Below are positions 46,990 to 55,180 of a DNA stretch of 64,000 bases, piece after piece. Each line of letters opens with the position of its first letter. Positions within the stretch are counted from its first letter, which is position 1. The stretch is from PALSA-505 sp963762615. Its GTDB lineage: Bacteria > Actinomycetota > Actinomycetes > Streptosporangiales > Streptosporangiaceae. Under the pieces are notes generated by a model. It searched no databases, was not told the DNA's origin, and worked only from the letters and a program-made list of their open reading frames with translations. The stretch is taken from contig CAVXLG010000013.1 in assembly GCA_963762615.1 (NCBI GenBank), positions 1,549,970 through 1,613,969 of the forward strand, in the 5' to 3' direction. Both the position numbers and the translations under genes were made by a program.

Positions 46990-47547
46990 CTAGACCTCGA
47001 GAAGCTCGGCTTCCTTGTGCTTGAGCAGCTCATCCACCTGCGTGACGTAGGTGTGCGTCAGCTCGTCGAGTTCGCGCTCAGCCCGGCGCACCTCGTCCTC
47101 CCCCGCGTCGCCGCTCTTGGCCAGCTTGTCCAGCGCATCCTTGGAGTGCCGGCGGATGTTGCGGATGGCGACCCGGCCGTCCTCGGCCTTGTGCCGGGCG
47201 ACCTTCACGTACTCACGCCTGCGCTCCTCGGAAAGCTCGGGGAAGATCACCCGGATGATCGCACCGTCGTTGGACGGGTTCACCCCCAGGTCACTGTTGC
47301 GGATGGCCTTCTCGATCGCACCCAGTGACGACTTGTCGAAGGGCTGGATCACGACCATACGCGGCTCGGGTATGTGAAACGAGGCGAGCTGGTTCACCGC
47401 TGTCTGGGTGCCGTAATACTCCGCGGTGATCTTGGCGAACATGGCCGGGTGAGCGCGGCCGGTGCGGATGCCCGCGAATTCTTCCTTCGCGACCACGACG
47501 GCCTTCTCCATCTTCTCTTCGGCATCGAAGAGCGTCTCCTCAATCAC
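46990..47547 (-). CDS. frr: Ribosome recycling factor
   Basis: 185 residues, complete. Starts MIEETLFDAEEKMEKAV, includes GIRTGRAHPAMF and the hinge/helix segments PEPRMVVIQPFDK and NDGAIIRVIFPELSEERR, ending TQVDELLKHKEAELLEV. Releases ribosomes from mRNA after termination together with EF-G. Sits between pyrH (15 bases upstream) and cdsA, the standard order. Confidence 0.97.
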   Translation of the reverse strand: MIEETLFDAEEKMEKAVVVAKEEFAGIRTGRAHPAMFAKITAEYYGTQTAVNQLASFHIPEPRMVVIQPFDKSSLGAIEKAIRNSDLGVNPSNDGAIIRVIFPELSEERRREYVKVARHKAEDGRVAIRNIRRHSKDALDKLAKSGDAGEDEVRRAERELDELTHTYVTQVDELLKHKEAELLEV

Positions 47548-47562
47548 TTCGGCTCCCGGTCA

Positions 47563-48324
47563 TCAGGTTTCACAGGTCCCGGACTTGCACACGATTGTCC
47601 CGATCTTTTCACCCCGGACCGCCCGGACCACATTGCCGGGTTCCATCAAAGCGAAAACCACGATCGGCAGGCCGTTGTCCATGCACAGGCTCACCGCGGT
47701 CGCGTCCATGACCTTCAGCCCCCGGCTGAGCACCTCGGCGTAATCGAGCTGCTGGTACCTGACCGCGCCCGGCATCGTGCGCGGGTCCGCGTCGTAAACG
47801 CCGTCTACCTGCGTGCCCTTGAGTACCGCCTCGGCCCCGATCTCCAGCGCCCGCTGGGCGGCGCAGGTGTCGGTGGAGAAGAACGGCGCGCCCAGGCCGG
47901 CCCCGAAGATGACCACCCGGCCCTTCTCCAGGTGCCGGATGGCCCGCCGCGGGATGTACGGCTCGGCGACCTGGCCCATGGTGATGGCGGTCTGCACCCG
48001 GGTCTCGACGCCCAGCTTCTCCAGCACGTCTTGCAGCGCCAGGCAGTTGATCACCGTGCTGAGCATGCCCATGTAATCGGCGCGGGCCCGGTCGATGCCC
48101 CGCTCGGCCAGCACCCGGCCGCGGAACATGTTGCCGCCGCCCACCACCACCGCGACCTGGATGCCCTCGCTGACCGCGGCAGCGATCTGCTCGGCGATCT
48201 GCGCCACGACGTCGGGCGAGATGCCGAGCGGCTCGTCGCCGGAGAAAGCCGCGCCGGAGAGCTTGAGCACCACGCGGTGCCAGGTCCGGTGCATCGTCAC
48301 GTCCTGTACGGCAGGATCTGCCAC
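47563..48324 (-). CDS. pyrH: UMP kinase
   Basis: 253 residues of the bacterial hexameric UMPK family (amino acid kinase fold). Motifs: VVLKLSGAAFSG, VAVVVGGGNMFRG, GAGLGAPFFSTDT and DGVYDADPRT. Converts UMP to UDP. Follows tsf with 23 bases between. No anomaly. Confidence 0.97.
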   Translation of the reverse strand: MADPAVQDVTMHRTWHRVVLKLSGAAFSGDEPLGISPDVVAQIAEQIAAAVSEGIQVAVVVGGGNMFRGRVLAERGIDRARADYMGMLSTVINCLALQDVLEKLGVETRVQTAITMGQVAEPYIPRRAIRHLEKGRVVIFGAGLGAPFFSTDTCAAQRALEIGAEAVLKGTQVDGVYDADPRTMPGAVRYQQLDYAEVLSRGLKVMDATAVSLCMDNGLPIVVFALMEPGNVVRAVRGEKIGTIVCKSGTCET

Positions 48325-48347
48325 TGCGCGGCCTCCTCGGAAAGACG

Positions 48348-49190
48348 TCAGGCTTGCCCCACCTGGAAGTGCGCGAAGCCGCGAACGGCTACGCCATTCT
48401 CGTCGAGTACCTGCTTGACCGTCTTCTTGGGCTCCTTGACGAAGGCCTGCTCGAGGAGCACGACGTCGGCGAAGAACCGGTTGACCCGTCCCTCGACGAT
48501 CTTCGGGATGATCTGCTCCGGCTTGCCCTCGTCCCGGGTGATCTGCTCGGCGATCCGGCGCTCCCGCTCGATGACATCGGCGGGCACGTCCTCGCGCCGC
48601 AGGTACTTCGGCCTCATCGCGACGATCTGCTGCGCGACCTCCTTGGTCACCTCGCCGCCGTCGGAGTCGAACTGGACGAGCGCGCCCTTGGTCGGCGGCA
48701 GCGACGGGTCGCTCTTGTGCAGGTAGCTGGTGACGTAACCGCCGTCGAACCGGGCGAACCGGCCGAGCTCAAGCTTCTCCTTGAGCGAGACAGCCGCCTC
48801 GTCGATGAGCTGCTGCACGGTCTTGCCAGGTGCCGACACTGCCTCGGCGGACAGCAGGGCGGACCGGTCGGCGGGGCTGGCGGCCCGGGCCGCGGCGGAG
48901 ATGTCGGCGGCAAGCTGGCCGAACAGCTCGGTCTTGGCCACGAAGTCGGTCTCGCAGTTCAGCTCGAACATCAGGCCCGACTCGGTACCGTCGAGCACCA
49001 CGGCCACCAGGCCGTTGCCCGCCGTGCGGTCGGCCCGCTTGCCCAAGTCCTTGACGCCCTTGATCCGCAGCGCCTCCTCGGCCGCGTCAAAGTCGCCATC
49101 CGCCGCCTCGAGCGCCTTCTTGCAGTCGAGGAACCCTGCCCCGGTCTGCTCCCGCAGCCGCTTGACATCCGCAGCCGTGACGTTCGCCAT
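48348..49190 (-). CDS. tsf: Elongation factor Ts
   Basis: 280 residues. N-terminal UBA-like domain (AADVKRLREQTGAGFLDCKKAL), core motif VAVVLDGTESGLMFELNCETDFVA-type region (partly quoted: FELNCETDFV), and the C-terminal RFFADVVLLEQAFVKEP. Exchanges GDP on EF-Tu. Follows rpsB as usual, with 64 bases between. Confidence 0.96.
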   Translation of the reverse strand: MANVTAADVKRLREQTGAGFLDCKKALEAADGDFDAAEEALRIKGVKDLGKRADRTAGNGLVAVVLDGTESGLMFELNCETDFVAKTELFGQLAADISAAARAASPADRSALLSAEAVSAPGKTVQQLIDEAAVSLKEKLELGRFARFDGGYVTSYLHKSDPSLPPTKGALVQFDSDGGEVTKEVAQQIVAMRPKYLRREDVPADVIERERRIAEQITRDEGKPEQIIPKIVEGRVNRFFADVVLLEQAFVKEPKKTVKQVLDENGVAVRGFAHFQVGQA

Positions 49191-49254
49191 TTCCCCATCT
49201 CTCGTGTGATCTCCGGGACCGTACCTGCCCGGCCTGGGCGGGTCCGGCCTAGTT

Positions 49255-50748
49255 TCATGCGTTCGGTGACGCCTCCGCGTTGGGCGCCGCGGCGTCGGGC
49301 GTCCCGGCGTCGGGCGCCGCGGCCTCGGGCGTCCCAGCGTCGGCCGTCCCAGCCTCGGGCGCCGCGGCCTCGGGCGTCCCAGCGTCGGGCGTCCCGGCGT
49401 CGGGCGCCGCGGCCTCGGGCGTCCCAGCGTCGGCCGTCCCAGCCTGGGGCGTCCCAGCCTGGGGCGTCCCAGCCTCGGGCGTCCCAGCCTCGGGCGTCCC
49501 AGCCTCGGGCGTCCCAGCGTCGGCGGGCGCCTCAGCCTGTGGCGCTACCGCCTCAGTCGGCGCGGCACCGGCTGGCGCGGCGTCAACCCCGGCCGACGCG
49601 CTGTCGGCAGGCGCACCGTCAGCCCCCGCCCGCCCGCTGTCGGCAGGCGCAGCATCGGCCCCGCCTGGCCCGGCGCCGGCCTCGGCCGACGAGGCGTCAG
49701 TCGCAGCCGGCGCGACCCCGGCCGGCGCCGTGTCGGCTGGCGCTGTATCCGCCTCGGCTGACGCGGTACCCGCCCCGGCAGGCGCCGTGTCCGCCCCGGC
49801 AGCCGCGGCGTCGACCCCGGCAGCCGCGGCGTCGGCCCTGGCTGGCGTGGCCCCGGCAGCCGCGGCACCAGCCCCGGCCGGCGTGGTCCCGGCCTCGGCG
49901 CGCGCGGCACCGTTGGCGGCCCCGTTCGCCGTAACGTCGGTGTCGTCGGCGGGCCGGCCGGGAAGCAGCTCACGCTCCCACTCGGCCAGCGGCTCCGCGG
50001 AACCGAGTTCCACACCGAGCGCAGTCGCCGGCTTTTCCTCACCGTCGGCCGCACCGGCCCGGGCGATCAGCCCGTCGGCCACCGCATCGGCCACGACCCT
50101 GGTTAGCAGTGCAACGCTGCGGATCGCGTCGTCATTCCCCGGGATCGGATAGGTCACCTCGTCGGGGTCGCAGTTGGTGTCCAGGATCGCGATCACCGGG
50201 ATGCCGAGTTTGCGCGCCTCGCTGACGGCGATGTGCTCCTTCTTGGTGTCCACCACCCAGACTGCGCTCGGCACCCGGGTCATGTGCCGGATTCCGCCGA
50301 GCGAGCGGTCGAGCTTGTCGCGCTCGCGCTTGAGGTGCAGCAGTTCCTTCTTGGTCAGAGCCGATCCCGCCACATCGTCGAAGTCAACCTCTTCTAGCTC
50401 CTTGAGCCGCTGCAGCCGCTTGAACACCGTGCCGAAGTTCGTCAGCATGCCGCCCAGCCAGCGCTGGTTCACGAACGGCATTCCGACCCTGCGGGCCTGC
50501 TCGGCGATGGCTTCCTGCGCCTGCTTCTTGGTCCCTACGTACAAGATCGTCCCGCCGTGGGCGACGGTCTCCTTGATGAACTCGTAGGCGCGGTCGATGT
50601 AGTCCAGCGACTGCTGGAGGTCGATGATGTAGATGCCGTTGCGCTCGGTGAAGATGAACCGCTTCATCTTCGGGTTCCAGCGCCGGGTCTGGTGTCCGAA
50701 GTGAACGCCGCTTTCCAGGAGCTGCTTCATGGTGACGACCGCAGTCAT
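49255..50748 (-). CDS. rpsB: 30S ribosomal protein uS2 with a very long low-complexity tail
   Basis: 497 residues where bacterial uS2 usually has 230-310. Residues 1-265 are a normal uS2 (MKQLLESGVHFGHQTRRWNPK; NQRWLGGMLTNF; HIAVSEARKLGIPV; PIPGNDDAIRSV). From about residue 270 to the end the chain is Ala/Thr/Pro/Gly/Asp/Glu only, first with units like TAPAGAGTASAEAD, then an array of five-residue units PEAGT, PDAGT, PEAAA. The frame stays open throughout and net charge of the tail is acidic. First gene of the rpsB-tsf-pyrH-frr-cdsA block; a purine-rich site (GAGAGGAAGGG) precedes ATG at 50748. Confidence 0.95.
   Translation of the reverse strand: MTAVVTMKQLLESGVHFGHQTRRWNPKMKRFIFTERNGIYIIDLQQSLDYIDRAYEFIKETVAHGGTILYVGTKKQAQEAIAEQARRVGMPFVNQRWLGGMLTNFGTVFKRLQRLKELEEVDFDDVAGSALTKKELLHLKRERDKLDRSLGGIRHMTRVPSAVWVVDTKKEHIAVSEARKLGIPVIAILDTNCDPDEVTYPIPGNDDAIRSVALLTRVVADAVADGLIARAGAADGEEKPATALGVELGSAEPLAEWERELLPGRPADDTDVTANGAANGAARAEAGTTPAGAGAAAAGATPARADAAAAGVDAAAAGADTAPAGAGTASAEADTAPADTAPAGVAPAATDASSAEAGAGPGGADAAPADSGRAGADGAPADSASAGVDAAPAGAAPTEAVAPQAEAPADAGTPEAGTPEAGTPEAGTPQAGTPQAGTADAGTPEAAAPDAGTPDAGTPEAAAPEAGTADAGTPEAAAPDAGTPDAAAPNAEASPNA
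49275..49525 (-). repeat. 15-base tandem repeat array in the 3' end of rpsB
   Basis: About 16 copies of a 15-base unit (plus-strand core CGGGCGTCCCAGC with G/C variants), in frame, encoding the pentapeptides Gly-Thr-Pro-Glu-Ala and close variants at the end of uS2. Blocks of several units are themselves repeated (49300-49360 resembles 49390-49450), pointing to expansion by unequal exchange or slippage. Confidence 0.9.
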
Positions 50749-51002
50749 GGCGGTTGTCCCTTCCTCTCCTGCGCCGCCTTCATCCGGGCAGGCGCGTCGG
50801 TTGTTGCCTGGTGCCCGTGCGCACCCGCTGCGTGCGTCTGTCCGCAGACCGGAGGGTGCGCCCCGCCGGAGCCACGCCGGGTACCGGTCGGCGAGCGGGC
50901 ACGCGAATTTAGGCCATCCGAACGCGCACGGCTAGGCCGCGCGCACTACGGTGACCGACCTGTAGTCTACCCGCCGCCGGGCGGCTGACTGCCCGGAAGC
51001 GG

Positions 51003-51962
51003 TCAAGCCCTCGGATGGGCCTGGCGGTAGCTGGAACGGAGCCGTTCGATGGACACGTGCGTGTAGATCTGCGTGGTCGCCAGGGAGGAGTGGCCCAAAA
51101 TCTCCTGCACGCTCCGCAGATCGGCGCCGCCCTCGAGCAGATGGGTGGCCGCGGTATGCCGGAGCCCGTGCGGCCCCGTGTCCGGCCCGCCTGCCACCGC
51201 GCCCAGACGCTGGTGAACGACCCGCCGCGCCGTCCGCGGATCGAGCCGCCCGCCGCGGGCGCCGAGGAAGAGCGCGGGCCCGCTCGCGCCGGTGACCAAG
51301 ACGGGACGGCCGGCCCGCCGCCAGCGGTCGAGTGCGCGATCGGCGGGCAGCCCCATCGGGACGGTGCGCTCCCGGTTGCCCTTGCCCAGCACGCGGACGC
51401 AGCGGCGCTCGTGGTCGACGTCGTCGATGTCGAGGCCGCACAGCTCGCTGACCCTGATGCCGGTCGCGTAGAGCAGCTCCATCACCGCGGCGTCGCGCAG
51501 CGCGACCGCAGGCCCGCCGGGATGGCCGGCGGCCGCGGGGGCGCTGGCCTGGCCGGCGGCGTCGAGCACGGCCGATATCTCGTCCTGCCGAAGCACGTCC
51601 GGCAGGGTACGGTGCGGCTTGGGCATGCCGAGCAGCGGGCCTGGATCGAAGGCTAGCCAGCCGCGGGAATGCGCGAAGGCGGTGAACGTCCGGGCCGCCG
51701 CCCCGCGCCGGGCCAGAGAGGACCGCGCCAGGCCGAGCGCGCGCTGCCGGGCGAGCCAGCTGCGCAGCACCCCCACGTCCAGCCCGGCGGGCTCGGTGAT
51801 CCCGCAGAGGTGGGCGTGCTCAAGCAGCGAGCGGACGTCGCCCAGGTAGGCCCGAACGGTGTGCGGCGACAGCCCGCGCTCGGCGGCGAGATGGCGCCCA
51901 AACTCCGCCTGCGCCCGCAGGAGCGCGGCCGGAAGAGCTGCGGGGTCGCTGGCCGGGCTCAC
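51003..51962 (-). CDS. xerC: Tyrosine recombinase XerC
   Basis: 319-residue site-specific recombinase of the XerC/D type for resolving chromosome dimers. N-terminal SAM-like domain (LSPHTVRAYLGDVRSLLEHA), catalytic set: Arg in TGIRVSELCGL, Lys region GKGNRERTVP, HGLRHTAATHLLEGG, HSSLATTQIYTHV with the nucleophilic Tyr. GTG start at 51962. It sits between dprA and rpsB in the normal chromosomal order, so it is a housekeeping Xer rather than an island integrase. Confidence 0.9.
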   Translation of the reverse strand: MSPASDPAALPAALLRAQAEFGRHLAAERGLSPHTVRAYLGDVRSLLEHAHLCGITEPAGLDVGVLRSWLARQRALGLARSSLARRGAAARTFTAFAHSRGWLAFDPGPLLGMPKPHRTLPDVLRQDEISAVLDAAGQASAPAAAGHPGGPAVALRDAAVMELLYATGIRVSELCGLDIDDVDHERRCVRVLGKGNRERTVPMGLPADRALDRWRRAGRPVLVTGASGPALFLGARGGRLDPRTARRVVHQRLGAVAGGPDTGPHGLRHTAATHLLEGGADLRSVQEILGHSSLATTQIYTHVSIERLRSSYRQAHPRA

Positions 51963-51977
51963 CGTCTCAGTGTCGCA

Positions 51978-52679
51978 TCAGCGCGACCGCCGCGGCCGCA
52001 CCCGCCAGCCGGTGTCGCAGCGGTGCACGAAACCGCCGGCGGCGAGGGTCCCGAGACAGCGGATGGCGGTATCCAGGTCCACTCCCGCCGATAGCGCAAC
52101 GGCGGCGGGGCCGGTCCCTGAACGCGCCGGGACCGCGTCCAGCACCCGTGCGGTCACCGGGTCCAGTGCGTCGTGCGGCAGCAGCGGACCGTCGCCGCGC
52201 CCGAGAAGATGATCACCTGCCATCCCGACCTGCTCGAGCACCTGATCCGCGCTGGTGACGCACACGGCTCCCCATTCCCTGATGATCTCGTGGCAGCCGG
52301 CCGAGACGTCGGAGGTCACCGGGCCTGGCACGGCCATCAGCAGGCGGCACAGGTCGCGGGCATGCCGGGCCGTGCTGAGCGCTCCGCTGCGCCGGCCAGC
52401 CTCGACCACCACGGTCCCCCGGGTGAGCGCGGCGATCACCCGGTTCCTGATCAGGAAGCCCCGCCTGGTCGGCGTGCGGCCCGGCGGCCACTCGCTGACC
52501 AAAGTGCCGTGCGCGGCGACCGCATCGAAGAGCTCCGCATGACCGGCGGGATAGGGCCGGTCGAGTCCGCAGGCCAGGACCGCGACGGTCAGCCCTTCGG
52601 CGGCCAGCGCGCCACGGTGGGCGCTTCCGTCGATCCCGTAGGCACCACCGGAGACGACGAAAACCCAAGAGAAGCCCAT
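51978..52679 (-). pseudogene. dprA: DprA/Smf DNA-processing protein, N-terminally truncated
   Basis: 233 codons where full DprA has about 370-400. The Rossmann core is entered in the middle (VVSGGAYGIDGSAHRGAL), continuing through RFLIRNRVIAALT-type text (here RRGFLIRNRVIAALT), VVVEAGRRSGAL and the C-terminal winged-helix domain (VTARVLDAVPARSG). The N-terminal SAM domain and first Rossmann strand (usually VAIVGSR) are absent; homology ends at about 52660. DprA loads RecA on incoming single-stranded DNA. The expected upstream neighbours (Mg-chelatase yifB, yraN) are also missing. A junction with foreign DNA lies at about 52,660-52,680. Confidence 0.8.
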
Positions 52680-53293
52680 ATGCTCTCGCCTGGTTGGGTC
52701 GAGACGTCATGCGCGCAGCGTTGGCGGACCGGGCAGCACGGCCATCGTAGAGGCAAGAAACCGTGCTGGAGCGGCATGGGCAGCCGATGATGAGGGGGTC
52801 GTCCCACGACTGCAGTCCCGTCGCCAGCGTGCTCAGCATCAAATAACTGCGCGCCGAGCCGCCGATCTGCACGGTGATGGTGGTCGGATGAGTGTCAGGT
52901 AACAACGCGCCGGAATGGTCGTTATGCCGCTGAGCCGGCGAGGAACCGCCGATCCTGTGGGCACTCCTGTGGGCCGGCACGTGTGATGCCTTCCGCGGTC
53001 TGTGGCGACGGTGGAGCTAGCCGGATGACACAGGAGGGCAGACACGATGGCTGTTACCCAGATTCTGGAGAGCCTCCCGGGTACGCGCGGACGATGGCCA
53101 GGCATCGACGGTGAGTGGCAGGCGTAGCCGTAGCCACCGGGCAGGGCCTCGGCTGTGGGCCTTGCTGAACGCTCAGGCTCTGCTGAACGGAGCGGCCGGA
53201 ACCCCGGGCGGCGTCGCCCTTATCGAGGACGACCGTCGGCGCATGGCCGCGCGGCGGGTGGACTGACCGAAGGATGCACTAGCTTCGCGCTTG
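52680..53293. other. Region without a convincing gene next to the dprA break
   Basis: 614 bases between truncated dprA and the TPR fragment. GC and codon texture are mixed. Short open frames exist on both strands, but none shows a recognisable domain or ribosome site. A minus-strand stretch (about 52700-52900; TITVQIGGSARSYLMLSTL) has a somewhat protein-like look but no start or family I can name. It is probably debris at an island boundary. Confidence 0.5.
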
Positions 53294-54013
53294 TCAGAGG
53301 CTCTGGTCGTCGAGCGTATCCCGCACGCGTCGTGCCTCGGGCGCCCCGATTTTCTGATAGATCTCCAGGGCTTCCTGCAGGTGCGCGGCAGCTTGTGCGG
53401 GATCGCGGTGAAGAAGGCTGCGGCCTATTCCTTCCAGCGCCCGTGCTTGTTCGCCCGGTGTGCCAAGCTCGCGGGCGATGGCGAGCGCCTCAGCGTGGTG
53501 GGTTCGGGACTCCTGGGTCGCCGAGGTTCGCAGCGACAGCTCGCCGAGGGTGTTCAGCGCCTTGGCCAGGCCGTGCCGGTTGCCGAGGTCACCGAACAAC
53601 TCGATCGCCTCGGCCAAGCAGGCGGCAGCGGCCTGGTAGTCGCCGGTCAGCTGATGCACCTGGCCGAGCTCGTCAAGGGCCCATGCCTGGCCCAGTCGGT
53701 CGCCGAGGTGATGGAACAGGTCCAGGGCCTGGTGCTCGCAAGTGATGGCGGCTGGGTAGTCTCCTGTCAGCCGCCGCACGGTGCCGAGTTCACATAGCGC
53801 GTCGGCCTCGTCGAAGGCCGAACCAACGCTGCGGGCCAGGGGCAGCGCCTGTTCGTAGCTGGCGCTGGCGGCCTGGTAGTCGCCGGTCATCTGCTGCACC
53901 AGGCCCAGATCAATGAGGGAGACGGCCTGTGCGAGCTGATCGCCCGCGTCGCGGGCCAGCTCCAGCGCCTGCCGGTGGCTCGCGGCCGCAGCCGGGTAAT
54001 CCGCCACGTCCAC
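53294..54013 (-). pseudogene. TPR-repeat C-terminal fragment of an nSTAND-type regulator
   Basis: 240 codons holding five tetratricopeptide repeats of the GDYQAAAxxxxQALxLxRxxGD type (e.g. TGDYQAASASYEQALPLARS, TGDYPAAITCEHQALDLFHH). In actinomycetes such arrays form the C-terminus of NB-ARC/NTPase regulators of 800-1,000 residues. Here the N-terminal ATPase is absent: an in-frame TAG occurs just upstream near 54056, and unrelated sequence follows. A free-standing TPR protein starting at GTG 54013 is possible but there is no ribosome site. Likely a remnant. Confidence 0.6.
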
Positions 54014-54067
54014 CGGACACGGGACGTGATCACGAACCGGCTTGACGCCGCGCTAGCCGACGTCGGC

Positions 54068-54547
54068 TCACGCCTGGGCTTCCAGGCTGGCATCGAACTC
54101 ACAGGCCTGCCCACCCTGCAGGACGTGGACAATGCCAGGAACGATCTCCAGAGTGGACAGCGCAGCCTCAGCGATCTTGCGACATTCGCCATATAACCCA
54201 AGAAGACCGCCAGTACGCGGTTCGGCGCTTGCTCCGCCTCGACGCGGTCCGCACCCTGACGGAATCGTCCCATCCTCGCTGAGGTCGACGCCTCGTCGGA
54301 CGGCCAACTCAGAGGCCTTTGGTCTCAGCGCGCCCAGATCGGGAGGGACATGATGTGCCCTTCCTGGCGAGCCGGCATCGGCTGCAATCTGGACGGGCAG
54401 CCCAGCCTTCTGGTACGCGTCAATCATTCTCGCCTTGATCTGTGAGCTGCCGGTGACTGCCACCAAGAAGGTCCGTTCTCCGCCCACAATCAGCACGAGG
54501 GTGCCGACACCGAGGTTGGCCGCGAGTGCCTCAGGATCCGGGATCAC
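54068..54547 (-). CDS. Hypothetical protein, last gene of the island array
   Basis: 159 residues: NLGVGTLVLIVGGERTFLVA, then KARMIDAYQKAGLPVQIAAD and DGTIPSGCGPRRGGASAEPR, ending with VLQGGQACEFDASLEAQA. No family recognised; the SGCGPR segment after a Glu-containing helix slightly recalls deaminase-fold toxins, but the full motif set is not visible. GTG at 54547 overlaps the stop of the ATPase-like gene (GTGA), so it is translated with it. Confidence 0.55.
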   Translation of the reverse strand: MIPDPEALAANLGVGTLVLIVGGERTFLVAVTGSSQIKARMIDAYQKAGLPVQIAADAGSPGRAHHVPPDLGALRPKASELAVRRGVDLSEDGTIPSGCGPRRGGASAEPRTGGLLGLYGECRKIAEAALSTLEIVPGIVHVLQGGQACEFDASLEAQA

Positions 54548-54945
54548 GGTCGGCTCTGGACCCTGCCATCATCCACACGGCTGTCCACACGCCAGGTCCG
54601 GCCGCGCTCGGCACGGGCGCCGGGCTCCGCGTGCCGAGACATGATCGGCGAGGTGTCGGTGACCTCACTGGTGATGCCGGACCACCCGTCAGGTTCGGCG
54701 TGGCGGCTCAACACAAGGCCTATCGGCTTGCCGTCGCCGTATTCGGCGGCGTTGGCAACCAGCTCGGAGGCCAACAGTTCGGCGTCGCCCGAGAAATCCT
54801 CCATCCGCCAGGCGGCGAGCACCTCACGGATCGCGCCGCGCGCCTGCCGGGCCGAGGTCTGGTCAGCGGATAGCTCGGTTCGCATGCCGTCTGCCTCGGC
54901 GGCCTGGTCGGTACCGTTCTCTCGGGCCGCTGGCAGGTCATTCAT
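54544..54945 (-). CDS. RsbW-like anti-sigma ATPase domain protein (degenerate)
   Basis: 133 residues. GHKL ATPase fold of the RsbW/SpoIIAB type: N-box ELLASELVANAAEYGDG, strand IGLVLSRHAEPDGW, and VTDTSP where the ADP-contact Asp is expected. The later Gly-rich lid (normally GRGL) reads RGRTWRV, so ATP binding may be weak or lost. Such small ATPases abound in actinomycetes as anti-sigma-factor kinases. Start ATG at 54945 lies within the end of the upstream gene (stop at 54938). Confidence 0.6.
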   Translation of the reverse strand: MNDLPAARENGTDQAAEADGMRTELSADQTSARQARGAIREVLAAWRMEDFSGDAELLASELVANAAEYGDGKPIGLVLSRHAEPDGWSGITSEVTDTSPIMSRHAEPGARAERGRTWRVDSRVDDGRVQSRP

Positions 54946-55180
54946 GGCAGCCATGCCTTCCTGGCCTGCGCCTGCTGGAGTTCTGGCGTCGCGCGTCGAA
55001 CCGCGGTCGTTGTAGCTGTGGCCGCTCAAGCCGAGCTGCTCGGAGGATTTCGGCGACCGTCCAGCCCAGGGCCCGGCCGCGGTCGTCGGCTGCGGCATGT
55101 ACGCGGACGCTGAACTTTCGCCCGGCGGCGCGGACGAGATCGGCCACCGGCGTGGCGCGAGGACCCGGTTGGTCAGTCAT
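54938..55180 (-). CDS. Small basic hypothetical protein
   Basis: 80 residues; MTDQPGPRATPVADLVRAAG begins a compact helical N-terminus (FSVRVHAAADDRGRALGW, TVAEILRAARLERP) and an Arg-rich tail. No family known. ATG at 55180 overlaps the helicase stop (ATGA) and the stop overlaps the next gene, so support is mainly from this tight coupling. The codons DPEAGS of the helicase end (CCGGAGGCCGG) provide its ribosome site. Confidence 0.5.
   Translation of the reverse strand: MTDQPGPRATPVADLVRAAGRKFSVRVHAAADDRGRALGWTVAEILRAARLERPQLQRPRFDARRQNSSRRRPGRHGCHE

Noticed and set aside
51003..51962. Tyrosine recombinase next to an island, possibly its integrase
   Set aside because: Sequence and position (dprA-xerC-rpsB) are those of housekeeping XerC; the island lies on the other side of dprA.
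54068..54547. Deaminase-type toxin of a polymorphic toxin system
   Set aside because: Only a faint SGCGPR resemblance; the His/Cys-Ala-Glu and Cys-X2-Cys motif pair is not visible, and no immunity gene is identifiable.
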